DNA from: Rhynchopus euleeides
Lineage: Eukaryota > Euglenozoa > Diplonemea > Diplonemida > Diplonemidae
Reading direction: 5' to 3'
NCBI GenBank assembly: GCA_963210315.1
Contig: OY723278.1
Location: forward strand, 2,225,701 to 2,289,700
DNA length: 64,000 bases
The notes below the pieces were generated by a model. That model searched no databases, was not told the origin of the DNA, and saw only the letters and a program-made list of their open reading frames with translations. Made by a program: the position numbers and the translations under genes. Shown here piece after piece: positions 20,115 through 32,300 of this stretch (position 1 is its first letter; each line of letters opens with the position of its first letter).

Positions 20115-21033
20115 ATGTTTTTACGCACACCACTTTCGCGCGGAAAGGGTCATTCAGCTCTGCCATAAAACGTGCTCTGCACACAAACCCCCTTCATCAG
20201 GCAAGTGGGGTTGTAAGTGTGTGGAAGCGTCAACGCATCAAGCGAATCATCAAACAGTAGAGACGTAGGGAAAGAGCGGCAGAGTTGCAATGACACTTTT
20301 CCTTTTGAATGCGTGTGCCTACTGGGTTCGATGTCGGCATCAAAGACGCAACGTGCCCAGAGCCCCGTCTCTGAATCAACCGTGTGATTCCGTCGACTTG
20401 CCCTTCTACTGCCCCCTTTTATACATGTGCGAGACCATGCCATGTGTCTGCTGTGTCCCATTTTGACAGCAAAGACGCGTTTTGATGTTTATTATTTATC
20501 CCAGCCCTGTCGTGTGTTGCCCCAGGCAGGCCCAGCCAGTGCATCCATGCATCGTCACCGGTGCCACAGGGGCTGGCCCACGCCAGTTGTCTACGCTCTG
20601 TTCACATTGCGACCCCGACACCTGCGTGGGCCACCCCAGTGCCCATGCACCTGCATGCCGCTCCCCGCACTGGTGGTCCAGCCACACTGGGCGACACAGC
20701 GTGGCAGGGTCCTCACCCCTCCCTCCCACGCTCCAACCGATGTGCCTGTTGGCAGAGCTCCATTCCCCACCACCACCCCCTCCCGCCCTCCCAGGCCGAC
20801 CAGGTTTGCCTGTGCCCAGCAGCTGTTGTGTCGCTTGCATGCTGTCATGGCCGGATTACCTCGTGTATTCCAAGGCAAAAGTCCCAGACCTACCAGGCCA
20901 CCGACGCTGCAGCGAATGTGGGGTGTGCTCCTCTTCCCCAACTCATAGCTTCAGGACCTGCAGTCCTGGCCTTCCCCACCCCCTACTCCAACCCCTGTGC
21001 TGCCTGATCTCAAAGCGGGCCCCTTCAGCTGCA
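20115..21033. repeat. Direct repeat, copy 1 (about 0.92 kb)
   Basis: Matches 21366-22292 in the same orientation with few substitutions and small indels; shared anchors include CGCGCGGAAAG near 20137 and CAAAGCGGGCCCCTTCAGC near the end. Begins immediately after the 800-bp element. Open frames occur on both strands in both copies but none keeps one start and one end between copies, so I treat it as non-coding. Confidence 0.85.
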
Positions 21034-21365
21034 GCTTGGCTGCGCAGAAGAATCATAGCAAGAAGAAGGAGGACGAGGAAAAGGGGGAAATGAATGAAGC
21101 CCCCCTGCCATGCGCATGGTATGGTGGAGGGCGGGGTTTGCCCCCTCCACCACCCCCTCCCCGACCCACACCCCACCGCACCGCACCGCACCCCCATCCT
21201 TCTCTACACCCGCTCGGATCACGTAATCTCCAGCGGAGGGCGTGCCTCCCACCACACAGCGCCCCGGCGATTGTTTTAGGACGGGGGGGGGTATGGGGTG
21301 GGGCAGGGGGGTAGGAGAAGGCCCTTTCTGTCTTGCATGTGAACCAGGCTCCTGTGTTGCCTTTG

Positions 21366-22292
21366 TTTTTTTTACGGACACGACCTTCGCGCGGAAAGTG
21401 TCATTCAGCCCTGCCAAACGTGCTCTACACACAAGCCCCCTTCATCAGGCAAGTGGGTTTGTAAGTGTGTGTGGAAGCGTCAACGCATCAAACGAAGTAT
21501 CAAACAGTAGAGAGAGAGCGGCAGAGTTGAAGTGACACTTTTCCTTTTGAATGCGGTGTGCCTACTGGGTTCGATGTCGGCATCAAAGACGCAACGTGCC
21601 CAGAGCCCCTCCTCTGAATCAACCGTGTGATTCCGTCGACTTGTCCTTCTACTGCCCCCTTTTAGACATGTGCGAGACCATGCCAGGTGTCTGCTGTGTC
21701 CCATTTCGACAGCAAAGACGCGTTTTGATGTTTATTATTTATCCCAGCCCTGCCGTGTGTTGCCCCAGGCAGGTCCAGCCAGTGCCCCATGCATCGTCAC
21801 CGGTGCCACAGGGGCTGGCCCACGCCGGTTGTCTACGCTCTGTTCACATTGCGACCCCGACACCTGCGTGGGCCACCCCAGTGCCCATGCACCTGCATGT
21901 CGCTCCCGGCACTGGTGGTCCAGCCACACTGGGCGACACAACGCGACAGGGTCCTCACCCCTCCCTCCCACGCTCCAACCGATGTGCCTGTTGGCAGAGC
22001 TCCATTCCCCACCACCACCCCCACGCCCTCCCGCCCTCCCAGGCCGACCAGGTTTGCCTGTGCCCAGCAGCTGTTGTGTCGCTTGCATGCTGTCATGGCT
22101 GGACTACCTCGTGTATTCCAAGGCAAAATTCCCAGACCTACTAGGCCACCGAACCCCCACCCCACGCTGCAGCGAATGTGGGGTGTGCTCCTCTTCCCCA
22201 ACTCATAGCTTCAGGACCTGCAGTCCTGGTCTTCCCCACCCCTACTCCAACCCCTGTGCTGCCTGATCTCAAAGCGGGCCCCTTCAGCTGCA
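21366..22292. repeat. Direct repeat, copy 2 (about 0.93 kb)
   Basis: Second copy of 20115-21033, separated by a 332-bp unique spacer (21034-21365). Differences include one 12-bp and one 6-bp insertion relative to copy 1 and single-base indels. Could be a segmental duplication or paired terminal repeats of a small element; no target-site duplication was evident. Confidence 0.85.
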
Positions 22293-23404
22293 TTTGTAGT
22301 ACGTGGGGTGGGGCACGGGCAGTGGTCCAATTCCTCCACAAACTCGTTTGATCGCCGTAGTTGCGTAGGGGGGAGTCGTGAGGTCGAGGAAGGACGGGCG
22401 ATCTGACCTGTCGTGTTTTTCTTTTGAGAGTTGTGCAACAACGCAGGAAACTGTGCCAGTGCAGATCCTTGCAGAACTTCCCACACGCTTCATTGCAGGC
22501 GCGTGGGGTGTTCTCGCGATCGACGAATACCCTTCGGCTCTTCTCTTGTTTCCCTTTCAGATTTGCACTAAAACACAGTTTTTTACTACCACTTGCAATA
22601 CGCAAGGTTGGAAGGGGGCTGAGGGGAAACACCGCACAACTCACAGCAGGATTTGTGTCTCTTTGTTCCCCGCTCCAGCCCTCCGCAAGCGAACTGATAC
22701 AACAAGCAGACCTGGATGACCTGACCTCCCCCCCCCTCCCTATCTCCTTTGTATCCTCTGACCGTGCAAGACCCCCACACCCCACACCTATATGTATACA
22801 CAGCAACACCCCCCCCCCCCCTAGCCTAGGCTAGGGCTCTAGGCGTTTCAGAGCACATTTTTGGCGGGGGCGATACGTGATACGCATCCGTTACGGCAAC
22901 GGCGCTGAGACGGCAGGCGTGCCCCCGAGCCCCTTTCTAGACACGTATCCGATACGGCGTCCGGACAAGGTGTTCAGTCATCTTGTGCCTGGTCAGGCAG
23001 GTCGGGCAGCTGCCCCACCTATTTAATTTTTACTAATTACGAGCGACGAAGCGTAGCGAAGTCGCGAAGGAACGAAGGAAATCGTACGACAGAATCTTTG
23101 GATTAGCACCTCATGCCACTTCACAGGGCCTCAACACAACCTTGAGACAGCAAGTGGGCGCTCAACAAAAAGTCGTCCGGAACTGTTCTCCCACAGTTGC
23201 TGGACAGGGTGTCTATAATAAAGCGAAAGGAGTACGATTTCAGTCCGAAACCTTGGTAGGGCAGGCCTGCCGGCCTGCCCGACCAGAATAGATGGAGGCC
23301 TAGATTGCTCATCTGCCCCCGCCCCCTACTTTCTCCAATCAAACCCCCCCACTCTCAGGAGCTCTCCTTCTTATTCTTCTCGTTCTTCCTGCCCACACCT
23401 TGCC
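22293..23404. other. Intergenic region
   Basis: About 1.1 kb. Holds a C tract ending in an 18-bp palindrome, CCCTAGCCTAGGCTAGGG (22819-22836), paired ATACG-type short repeats at 22870-22960, and a CGAAG-rich stretch at 23041-23080. A CTCTCAG acceptor-like site occurs about 50 bp before the GST start. No gene recognised. Confidence 0.5.
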
Positions 23405-24290
23405 ATGGGGATCTGCGCATCTCGCCCCGCCGTCAACAAGGGCCCCTCACACTGCACGGGGCAGCAGGCGGCCGCCCCACGCGGCACCGCCACAGCCCCC
23501 GCCGCAGCTGCAGACGAGGCAGCGAACCCCGCCGCGCCGCCGCAGCCGCAGCTCCGCTTTTCCTACTTCCCGGTGTGCGGCACGGGGCTGCCGGTGCTCC
23601 TGGCTCTGGAGGAGCACCGCCTGGGGTACGAGCCGAACAGCGTGCCCCTCGACAAGTGGCCCGAGGTCAAGGCCAGCGGGCTCCCCCCCTTCGGACAGCT
23701 GCCTGTCCTGGAGACGGGCGACGTGGGCACCATCGCACAGACCAGGGCCTGCCTGCAGTACATCGGGCACCGCACCGGCACCAACGGGGAGGGCCTCCTG
23801 GGTGCGGTGCGCAACAGCATGCTGATGGGGCTTGCAGACGACATATACTCCGACCTCCTGACGCACCACCCCAGCCTGGCCGAAGGGGAGCAGGGCGAGC
23901 AAACGGATCAGCAGGCGGAGCAGGGGAAGGAGGGAGAGGGGGGGGAACACAGCCCCGAGAGCCTGCGCCGCCTCTGGGAGGAGACCATCCCGTCGAGGCT
24001 TGCCGGTGCCGAGGACCTGCTGGGGCCGTCCGACAGGTTCACCCCCAGCGGCAACACGACGGGCGAGCTGCACCTCTTCTCCGCCCTGCACCAGGTGTCG
24101 ATGCTGCGCGGGGAGGGCGCATTCGCCAGCACCCCCAGCCTGGCCGCCTTCCACAGCCGCCTGCTGGAGGAGGGCAGCGTGCGGCGCGTGCTGGAGGGAC
24201 TCTCCCCCTTCGGGGTGCTGCGCCCCGTCTTCCTCCCCGCAGGCACTAAGGAGGGTGGGGAACCAGCCGTGCCTGAAGAGCACCCAGCAG

Positions 24291-24329
<39 letters not shown>

Positions 24330-25273
24330 GTGAATGCGACAGGGAGGGTGGTGCGGGCCAAGAGGAGCCTGCTGCCCTGCAGCAGCAGCAGAAGGCAGAA
24401 GAGAGAGAGGGGTTGCCGCCTGCGGAGCAGGCGGGGGATTCCCCGGGCGAGGGTGAGGGTGAGGGCGTCGCGGGTGGTGGTGGCCCGCAGGAGCGTGGCG
24501 CGGAGGGGGAGAAGGAGAAGGAGAAAGAGGAGGAGGCGGAGGAGGGGGGAGAGGGGGAGGGGCAAGAGGGGGCCGAGTCCGCCCCAGCTGCCCCGGCCCT
24601 GCAGGAGGCGGAGGGGGGTGGTGCTGCGGCAGAGGGGGCTGTGGAGGCGGAGCGGCAGCAGCAGGGGCAGGGGCAGGCTGTGGAGGCGGAGGGGGGTCCC
24701 ATGGGCCCGGAGGCTGTGGAGGAGGTGAAGGCAGCGGAGGGCGGTGGTGGCGCGCAGCACGCGGCGCAGCCGGGGGAGGCTGGTGCGGTGCTGGAGGGGG
24801 GGCACGGGCACAGGTCGGGTGTGGGGCACACGCACCACGTGCGCACGCACGGGCACCTGGAGGAGGCGGTGGCTGGCGGGTCCCACCACCACTATGTGCA
24901 CCATGGTGGGGGTGGTGGGCCGTACCCCCCGAAGCGAAGCGTCCCGACCCGGCACCCCACCGCGCATGGGGCGGAGGCGGAGGGCGTCCACAAGGAGCAC
25001 AAAGATCACAAGGAGCACAAGGAGGGTGTGCATGGGGCGCATGGCGTGCACCGGCACCAGGCGAAGCACGGAGGTGGCGAGGCTGCGGACGCTGACCCCG
25101 CAGCTGACCCCGCACGCGGTGCAGGGGGTGCGGCTGCAGGGCCTGCCGGGGATCACCACCACCACCTCCTCCACCTCCACGGGCATCTGCCGAGGCTGCA
25201 CCGGAAGCACGGGGGGTCTGGTGGCGAGGCCCCGGCAACCAGCGGCAGTGGAGGGCGCCAGCACTCCCACTGA
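23405..25273 (+). CDS. Sigma-like glutathione S-transferase with acylation signal and long Glu/Gln/His-rich tail
   Basis: 622 residues. The N-terminus MGICAS has Gly2 and Cys4, the pattern for N-myristoylation plus palmitoylation, implying membrane attachment. Residues about 49-278 are a GST fold: LRFSYF (Tyr54, likely catalytic), a KW pair in PLDKWPEVK, PFGQLPVLE with the cis-Pro (QLPV 98-101) and IAQTRA (Gln112-Thr113) for the glutathione gamma-glutamyl group, followed by an all-helical part containing an acidic insertion. From about 285 the protein is low complexity: eleven Gln in a row, long Glu/Gly-rich stretches, then a His-rich tail (HGHRSGVGHTHHVRTHGH; HKEHKDHKEHKEG; DHHHHLLHLHGH) that could bind Zn, Cu or Ni. 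GSTs conjugate glutathione to electrophiles or act as prostaglandin-type isomerases. A long antisense frame mirrors this gene; it is a compositional shadow. Confidence 0.85.
24296..24328 (+). repeat. CAG trinucleotide tract encoding poly-Gln
   Basis: Eleven pure CAG codons at the junction between the GST domain and the low-complexity tail; likely length-polymorphic. Confidence 0.9.
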
Positions 25274-26425
25274 TGGGTGGTGGTGTGGTTACACGTTTCA
25301 AGAGCCCAAACAACAGTAGTGCGATACAATACACCCACCTGCTGGTGCGCAAAAAGTACCCCGGGCTTCTTTGTTGGGGATGCTGTTGATCTGCGCATAC
25401 TCGCGTGGTCTGACTGCAGTGCCTTGTCGTTGTTCCTGCTTCTTGCTTCACGCTTCACTTGATGCTACTCACCCCTGCATACACCGCATACCTGCCATCG
25501 ACGCTTTGCTTCCCCGTATCAACTCAACAAGGCATAACCCTGCCACGGTGTTGCAGGCAGGGCACGCCCATATCTTGCTGCACGTAACAACAACTCCACC
25601 CCGCCGATCTTGTCGGCCTTTTCTGAATCGTCTCTGTGTGGGACAGGATGGCCCAGCCTTCCGGTGCCCTCCACGTTCATTTCCCCTTCCCGGAACTGCC
25701 TGGATGGCGCGGCCATGCCTGACCCTGTGTGGTCCAACTCGCTGAAACACTCTTTACACAATGGATGTGTTGGAAACATCCCTCATTTGCCCTTTTTTGA
25801 CATGCAACCTGCCTCAGTGCGCAACGCCGGTCGTGTGGGTCGTGTTCAATGAAACAACAAGACACCGGAAATTGCACCCCCAGGGTTGCAGTACACTTTC
25901 CTTGCCTTAATTAGCGCCTCCGGCTGATGAGGGTGAATCCATCAAGGGTTCGCCTTGCAGCCATACTGCTTGCCTTTGTTTGCTTGTGCAAAGATACATC
26001 ACAAAACGAAGCAATGTGTGGATAAACGATATGCGCCGCCTTGCTCAAAGAATTTCCCGTATCCTTTTCTCGGCGTGTTCTTTCTCCCTGCCCCCCATCA
26101 AAACAACAACAACGACGAAGTTGCCACGCTGCCATCTTAGCCTTGCAGACCTCAACCAATACGAGCAGCCTCAACAGCAGCAGCCCGCCTCCCCACCCCT
26201 CCACCCCGCACCATCATGATTACCCCAGCTTTGCCCGTCTCAAGTCACACCACCACCCCCTCAGGTGCAGGCCTTGCGTCTTTGCCACCCCGACCACCGA
26301 GGGGCGGCCTGTCCTGCCTCTCTCCCCTCCCCAAGGCAACAAAGCGTTGCCAGCACAAGCCGAGGTGTGACCACCGCAAAGACCGTGGTGGTGGCTGAGC
26401 TGGTGGGAGCCGCCACAGCCCCGAG
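25274..26425. other. Intergenic spacer
   Basis: About 1.15 kb without recognisable gene. Contains an acceptor-like GCCACAG (AG 26417-26418) seven bases before the next ATG. Confidence 0.55.
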
Positions 26426-28558
26426 ATGTCGGAGACAAGCAGCGCCTTCGCGAAGTGGCGTAGCGTGGCCGATGCAGACGTGGCTGGGTCGATGTCGTCG
26501 CTGCAGTCCGACGCGCGGCGGGTTCGCATGGCACCCAGCACGCAGCAGAGCCCGCCACACTCGCCACAGTCGGGCAAGTCGCTGCCCTCCGTGCTGCAGC
26601 GATTCCGCTTCCAGGAGTCGGTCGACTCACCGCAGCAGAGCCCCCAGATCAAGCCCACACGCGCTACCTCTGCCAGGATCTACCCCAAGGCAGCGCCGAA
26701 GAGCTCCAGGCCAGGGCTCGGGGGCCGGCAGGCCTCTGCCCCACTGCGGAAGTGGCAGGAGGCCCTGGCACAGCAGGACAGGGACAAGGATAAGGACAAG
26801 GACAAGGACAAGGATAAGGCGGGTGGGCCCAAGGGGGCACGCCCTGGGCAGGGGAAGCCGGCGGCGGGGGCGGGTGGCGGGGGTGCGGATGCGGGTGACG
26901 ATGAGGGGGAGGAGAACCTCGCAAGCACCCGCCCGGGGAAGGGCGACGTGGCAGCCAAGAAGCAGTACTTCTGTGCGGGGGCGGGGCCCGCCCCGAGGCA
27001 GGAGGGGGGCAGGGCGCAGCAGCAAAAGGTCGAGACGCTCGTCGACGCGGCAGACCTCAGCGGGCCGGAGGCGGGGATGATTGTGCTGGAGCGTGCCACC
27101 CCGACGGGGTCGCTCGCGTCGGGGGCGCCGACCGTGACGGACCCGGGGAAGGGGTCAGTGAAGTCAAGCGTACCGGGGTCGGTGAAGTCGCTGCCCTCGC
27201 GGCACGAAAGCCAGGTGAGCCGCACGCCCGCTCCCTCTGCGCCTGCCTCCTCCTCAGCTGCATCCTCGTCAAGTTCCTCGTCGAGCGGCGGCACAGCCAC
27301 AGGGACCGCCCCGTCGCCGACGTCGCACCCAAGCACCGCGACACACACATCGACACATGCGTCGACACACCCACGGCTGCCTGAGGCGGCATCGCATGTC
27401 TCTGTCGGTGGCGGGGGCTGTGTGGACCTGTCCACCGTGCAGACACCCGAGCTGGGCTCCATTGTGCAGTCGGTGGGCCACGCGTCGCTGCACTCGGGGC
27501 CTGCTGGGGGGCGTGCGGCCAATCGGGCCGACTCCGGCACCGGCAGTGCCATGCTGCCCCTGCGGCTGGACAGCGCCCCGGGGTCTGGCGACCACCCAGA
27601 CGACCCCTCTCTTCAGATCGCATGCGACGACCTGTTCGGCACCGTGAAGGGGCCGGCACCAGATGTGCAGACGGCGGGCAGGAGCACGCCGCAGCAGAGC
27701 CTGCCGCGCGAGCGCAGCACAGCGAGCAGCCGCCCCAGCAGCAGGCGGTCGCGTGGCGGGGGGCTGTCTGGTGGGGGGGAGGCGATAGCAGCAGCCCTGT
27801 CGATTCTGAACGAGCGCATCGCCAGGCTCGAGGGTGAGGCTCGGGAGAAGGACGCGAAGATAGAGCAGCTGCAGGCGTCGGCACAGGCCACGGAGACCCG
27901 TGTCGAGACTGTGGAGAACAACGCCAACACCGCGCAGGGGCAGGCGGATGTGCAGCAGGCGGCGATGGACGAGCTTCGCAGGCAGCTTGCCGACAGGGAT
28001 GCCACCATCGCGTCGCTACAGGCCCAAGCCGACAGGGGCGAGTGTTCGCGCTGCGGGACATGTGCCGAGGTGATAGCACACCTGTCGCACTCCCTGTCTG
28101 AGTCGGATGCTGCGCGCCTGCATCTTGCGGAGGAGCTGGACAAGGCGCAAGGGGCGATCCTCTCGAGCGACGACGAGTTCCGCAAGCTGCGACAGAAGCT
28201 GTTCAAGGCACGCGAGGCGCTGGTGGCCATCCGTGGGACATGCGATACCCACAACACTTCCCTGGGCCACGTCCTGTTGGCAGGGCTGTCACCCACCCAC
28301 GCTGACCCACACGCAGGCCCGGGCAGCGTCGCCTCCAACAGGACACCTTCCCCTCACGGCCACAACCGCGATCCCGAAACCCTCTCTGCGGTGGCACGCG
28401 AGGCGGAGGCGCGTGTGTACGACTCCCCACGCGACGCCTATAACTTCCCCTACCGCACGCCACCCGGCCGGCAGCCAGGCGGGGCGGGGCGCAGGGCTGC
28501 TGGGGGTGGCCGGGCCACGTTGGTTGACACCGGCTTGAGAGACAGCCGCCTGCGGTAG
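26426..28558 (+). CDS. Large disordered protein with a central-to-C-terminal coiled coil
   Basis: 710 residues, not recognised. Residues 1-450 are low complexity: Ser/Pro/Gln-rich, a basic-acidic run of alternating Asp-Lys (around 115-128), then Gly/Ala and Ser/Thr-rich stretches. Residues about 452-605 have heptad character (ILNERIARLEGEAREKDAKI; LRRQLADRDATIASLQAQA; LRQKLFKAREALVAI), interrupted by a small Cys cluster CSRCGTC near 540 that could bind a metal. The C-terminus (YDSPRDAYNFPYRTPPGRQ) is aromatic/Pro-rich and ends basic. No signal peptide or membrane segment. The composition resembles cytoskeletal or basal-body-associated proteins, but that is only an analogy. The start ATG follows a candidate acceptor AG by seven bases, and the frame has strong coding composition. 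Confidence 0.8.
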   Translation: MSETSSAFAKWRSVADADVAGSMSSLQSDARRVRMAPSTQQSPPHSPQSGKSLPSVLQRFRFQESVDSPQQSPQIKPTRATSARIYPKAAPKSSRPGLGGRQASAPLRKWQEALAQQDRDKDKDKDKDKDKAGGPKGARPGQGKPAAGAGGGGADAGDDEGEENLASTRPGKGDVAAKKQYFCAGAGPAPRQEGGRAQQQKVETLVDAADLSGPEAGMIVLERATPTGSLASGAPTVTDPGKGSVKSSVPGSVKSLPSRHESQVSRTPAPSAPASSSAASSSSSSSSGGTATGTAPSPTSHPSTATHTSTHASTHPRLPEAASHVSVGGGGCVDLSTVQTPELGSIVQSVGHASLHSGPAGGRAANRADSGTGSAMLPLRLDSAPGSGDHPDDPSLQIACDDLFGTVKGPAPDVQTAGRSTPQQSLPRERSTASSRPSSRRSRGGGLSGGGEAIAAALSILNERIARLEGEAREKDAKIEQLQASAQATETRVETVENNANTAQGQADVQQAAMDELRRQLADRDATIASLQAQADRGECSRCGTCAEVIAHLSHSLSESDAARLHLAEELDKAQGAILSSDDEFRKLRQKLFKAREALVAIRGTCDTHNTSLGHVLLAGLSPTHADPHAGPGSVASNRTPSPHGHNRDPETLSAVAREAEARVYDSPRDAYNFPYRTPPGRQPGGAGRRAAGGGRATLVDTGLRDSRLR

Positions 28559-29355
28559 GGTTGCGCCAACCAAATTGCAGTCTCCCTGCAGTCTGGCACA
28601 TTGCGTGCCAATGTCGTGCACATGGTGTGCACCTCGCCGATAGAGTCCAGTGGAACCGTCCCTATGTCGCTTTCGCCATTCCGACGCTTGCCCTGGTATA
28701 AATATATTGGGCCTTCGCTCCATGTCACGGTGTGGCAGTGTGGCCGTGCTTACTTCCTGCACTTCAGAGCGAAGACCCTTTTTGTTGATTTTTCTCACGC
28801 CGAGCGATTGTTTCATCGATTGTGTCAGCTGTTCTCCTCACCTCACGCCATCCCTGTTATGCAATGGCGGTGTGCCTCAGGCTTAGTGTATTCCCACCGA
28901 CGTGTGCGTGTGCCCTGCGTGTCAGGCCCCTGTAGCCTTCTGCCTGCAGGTGTGCCGATCGTGTTTTGGCGTTGTGGGATTACGCATCAACCTTGCTGCC
29001 GCTGAACTGCCTCGGTCTCAGCACTTCTTATCATCCAATGCCTCATCCACATCGCTGTGCCTGCACAGACAGCTCTTGGATGCAGCGACACCCTTTCCTT
29101 TCCTTCCCGTGTCCCCACCCTTTACGCAGAAGTGACTGAAGCGCCGTGCCTTTGAGCATGCCGGGCGCAATGTATGACATAATGTAGCTGAGGTCGCAGT
29201 GCCCCTTCCCTCCTGTCTTTCTCCAACAGCAGTGCTGCATGATCCCCCAGCCACACCCAACCACGCCACACCTGCAGGCCGGGGGAGAAGGCGGGTGTTC
29301 CGAACCCCGCCTTGGGTGGTGCCCCTTGGGCCATCCCAACCCGGACAATTCAACC
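28559..29355. other. Intergenic spacer
   Basis: About 800 bp. A TATAAATATAT stretch occurs near 28697; its location after a gene inside a directional cluster gives no reason to call it a promoter. Nothing else recognised; the open frame of the next gene extends back to 29239. Confidence 0.5.
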
Positions 29356-32300
29356 ATGTCTTCAGGCGCGAGGCGACCTACGCGACGGCGTGCAGCAGTG
29401 CCGGACCCAGCGACACAGGCAACGCAGCCGGCCCTTGGGGCAAGCACGGCGGGTGCAGGTGCCTCTGCGCCACATCCAGTCCCGCAGGCGGTGCCCGAGA
29501 GCCGTGCCTTCACGTATTTCAAAACAGGGGCACCCACGGCTTATCCTGATGCGTTTGAAAGCATCGTGGACTACGCGCACAGAACAGGCAGGCTTGTGCC
29601 AGTGGATGACGAGTGGTATTCGATGGCGCATGCGACACAGGCGGACTTTGGGGCCCTGCGGAAGAAGCTGAGCCAAATGATCCAGAAGCCCATCTCTACC
29701 ACAGGCGAGTGCAGCAACCTGCAGTCGGAGGTGCAGACCAAAGTGGCCCATGCAGCTGGCCTCCCCGTGCCTGACGTGCGGCGGTCGTACTTCCCGGGGC
29801 CCATGGCCCGCCCGCTCACACGGAGCAGATGCCGGCAGCTCGTCGAACACCACCCGTATTGGATCACGGAGAAGTCAGACGGTCTGCGTGTCATGATGTA
29901 TGCCAAGGCGGCCCCCCGCATCCCGCGTTGGTACCGCTGCACCAACAATGGCTGGATGCTGATGCCCCTGAGCGACGCACTCGCGTGTGAATACGCGGCG
30001 CAGGTCATGCTGGGTGCCGGCCAGGAGACCTCCAAGAACATGCGGCATGTGCTGTCCTTCGCAGTGCGGGAGAACTACAACGTGTGCCTGCAGGTGAAGA
30101 AGAAGGAGGGCCTCCCGCCCTGCCTGGAGAACTGCACGTACCTCTTTGTGGACCCTGAGAACACCATGCATGTGGAACTGCGTCGGAGTGTGTCCGACGG
30201 GCACAGGCTGGCGTACCTTTTCGACAGGAGCTTCAAGTGCCACCTGCTGCTGGATGATGTGTTCTTCCCGGTTGGGGAGGCGCTGTTCGACGGGGAGCTG
30301 ATCCTGAACAGGCAGCAGAAGCGTGTGGAGTACATCATCTACGACATGCCGTTCTACGGCCAGTGGGTCAACAAAAAGTTTGTGGAGTACCGCCTTGGCA
30401 CAGCGCCGATGTCAATTCGGGTGTCGAAGATGCGGGAGCTGTGCCAGCACCGTGACGAGTTCCTGGAGCAGGCGGCAGCCAAGCACATCCACATGACGCC
30501 CTACTTCCACATCCGCGTGAAGGGGTTCTACTCCCTTGGCGACGTGAAGGCAGTGCTGGACAAGATTAAGAAGGACGAGGACGACCACTACATCTACAAC
30601 GACGAAAACCGCAACGACGGCCTTGTCTTCACCCCCGAGGAGGGCTGCCACATGACCTTCCGCCCCGGCACCTGCCAGGGCTTGTTCAAATACAAGTTCC
30701 CCGACACCCTCACAGTCGATTGGATGATCCGCACTGAGGGCACGACGAGCGGCAACGGGCGCCTGTTTGAAATGTACTACTCTGTGAAGGACAAGACCCC
30801 CGACCTGAATTGGAAGGAGGAGCACGTGTTCTACAAGACAACGAAGCTGCGGATAAAGCGGGGCCTCCCAGGGCTGGAGAACTTCCACGAGTACATCGCA
30901 GAGTGCATCTACCTCCCTACTGAGGGGCTGTGGAAGGTCCTGAACATACGACATGACAAGACTCTCTCCAACGCCTACGCCACCGCAGGGAGCGTGCTGG
31001 AGGCAGTGAGCGAGGACATGACTGATCGTGCCATCGAGAAGCTGTGCCTGGGTGCTGAGGAGAGCAGGCGCACCGCCGCGCTGTGGAAGCAGCCTGCGGC
31101 ATGCACCGAGCACAACGCCTCGTCCTTCAAGCACCCCTACGCGACCTTCATTCTGCGGACCTACTCCTACAACGTGAAGGACACAGTCAAGCCGCTGACC
31201 CTGCAGGTGCGCGCGAAGACGCAGAACTATAACCACCCACGGTCCTTCTACTTCGCGGGTGTTCCTGAATCATTCGGGTTCGGCTGTGCCCCTCCAGCAG
31301 TGCACCCTGACTCAGTGCTGCAGCACCTGCTGTACATCGAGGTTGCGAACAGGGGCGGGTGCCGGCATTGGTCCGACTGCCTGGTGAAGGCGCTGTACGA
31401 CCCCTCTGTCGGCAGGTGGGAGGTGTGCGAGGTCATATCCAACGAGATGACCTTCGCCAAGAAGGGGGAGGCGACCATCAACAACGCGCTGGCACATCTG
31501 GAGGAGACGTGCAGGTATGGGAAGAGCACATACCGTGAGGAGGCCGACCAGCAGCAGCTTGCCAACACCGTCAGTAAGGTGCGGGGCGCACTGGTGAACT
31601 CGGATGCACACTACGCGAAGAAGAGTCTCGACACAAACCTGACCGACGACCGGTCCCGCCTGAGGGCCTTCAATAACTGGGTCAAGACGGCGCTGATCGA
31701 TGAGATGCAACAGTACGTCGACAGCCTGCACACCCCAGCAGCACGCAGCCTCGTTGTCCTGGACATGTGCTGTGGTCGGGGTGGCGATCTTATGAAGTGG
31801 GCGAGGCTCAAACCGCGCTTCTACCTGGGCCTCGACTCGTGCCTTGAGGCTGTCGGCACTGCGGCAAAGCGCTACTCTGACTCAGCCGCCTCTGTCAACA
31901 CCAAGGAGCTGCACCCGGGGATGCCGGCACACTTCATGTGTGGGGATGCGTTCGCACGCGACACGCATCATGCTGCGATGGAACGCATGCAGTGCGGAGT
32001 CGAGAAGTGGGAGAGGGACCTGCGCCGCCTCCAGAAGAGGGCAGGCAAGGCCGCGAAAGGTGGCAAAGGCGGCAAGGGTGGCAAGGGCGGCAAGAACGGG
32101 GGGCAGAAGGGCACCTTGGACACGCAGCTGCCCCAGGCGGATGCGGAACCCATCCCACCACCACACGCCATGCCTGCCACCACGTCGCTGTTCTCCTGCG
32201 TGTCGTGCCAGTTCTCGCTGCATTACTCCTTCTCGACTCAGCACAAAGCGGAGGAGACAGTGCGTGCGGTGGCGAAGGGGCTGAAGCCAGGCGGGGTCTT

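Noticed and set aside
20482..22266. Paired frames of about 200 codons in the two copies of the 0.92-kb repeat
   Set aside because: Single-base indels change frame near both ends, the frames lack domains, and several other frames are equally open in both copies.
23447..25270. 607-codon open frame antisense to the GST gene
   Set aside because: It mirrors the GC-rich low-complexity tail; its translation is Leu/Arg/Pro repeats without a domain, while the + strand has a clear GST and acylation motif.
28690..28710. TATA-box promoter at TATAAATATAT
   Set aside because: Isolated AT-rich stretch in a long spacer about 650 bp from the next gene; with a directional cluster there is no reason to expect a gene-specific promoter there.
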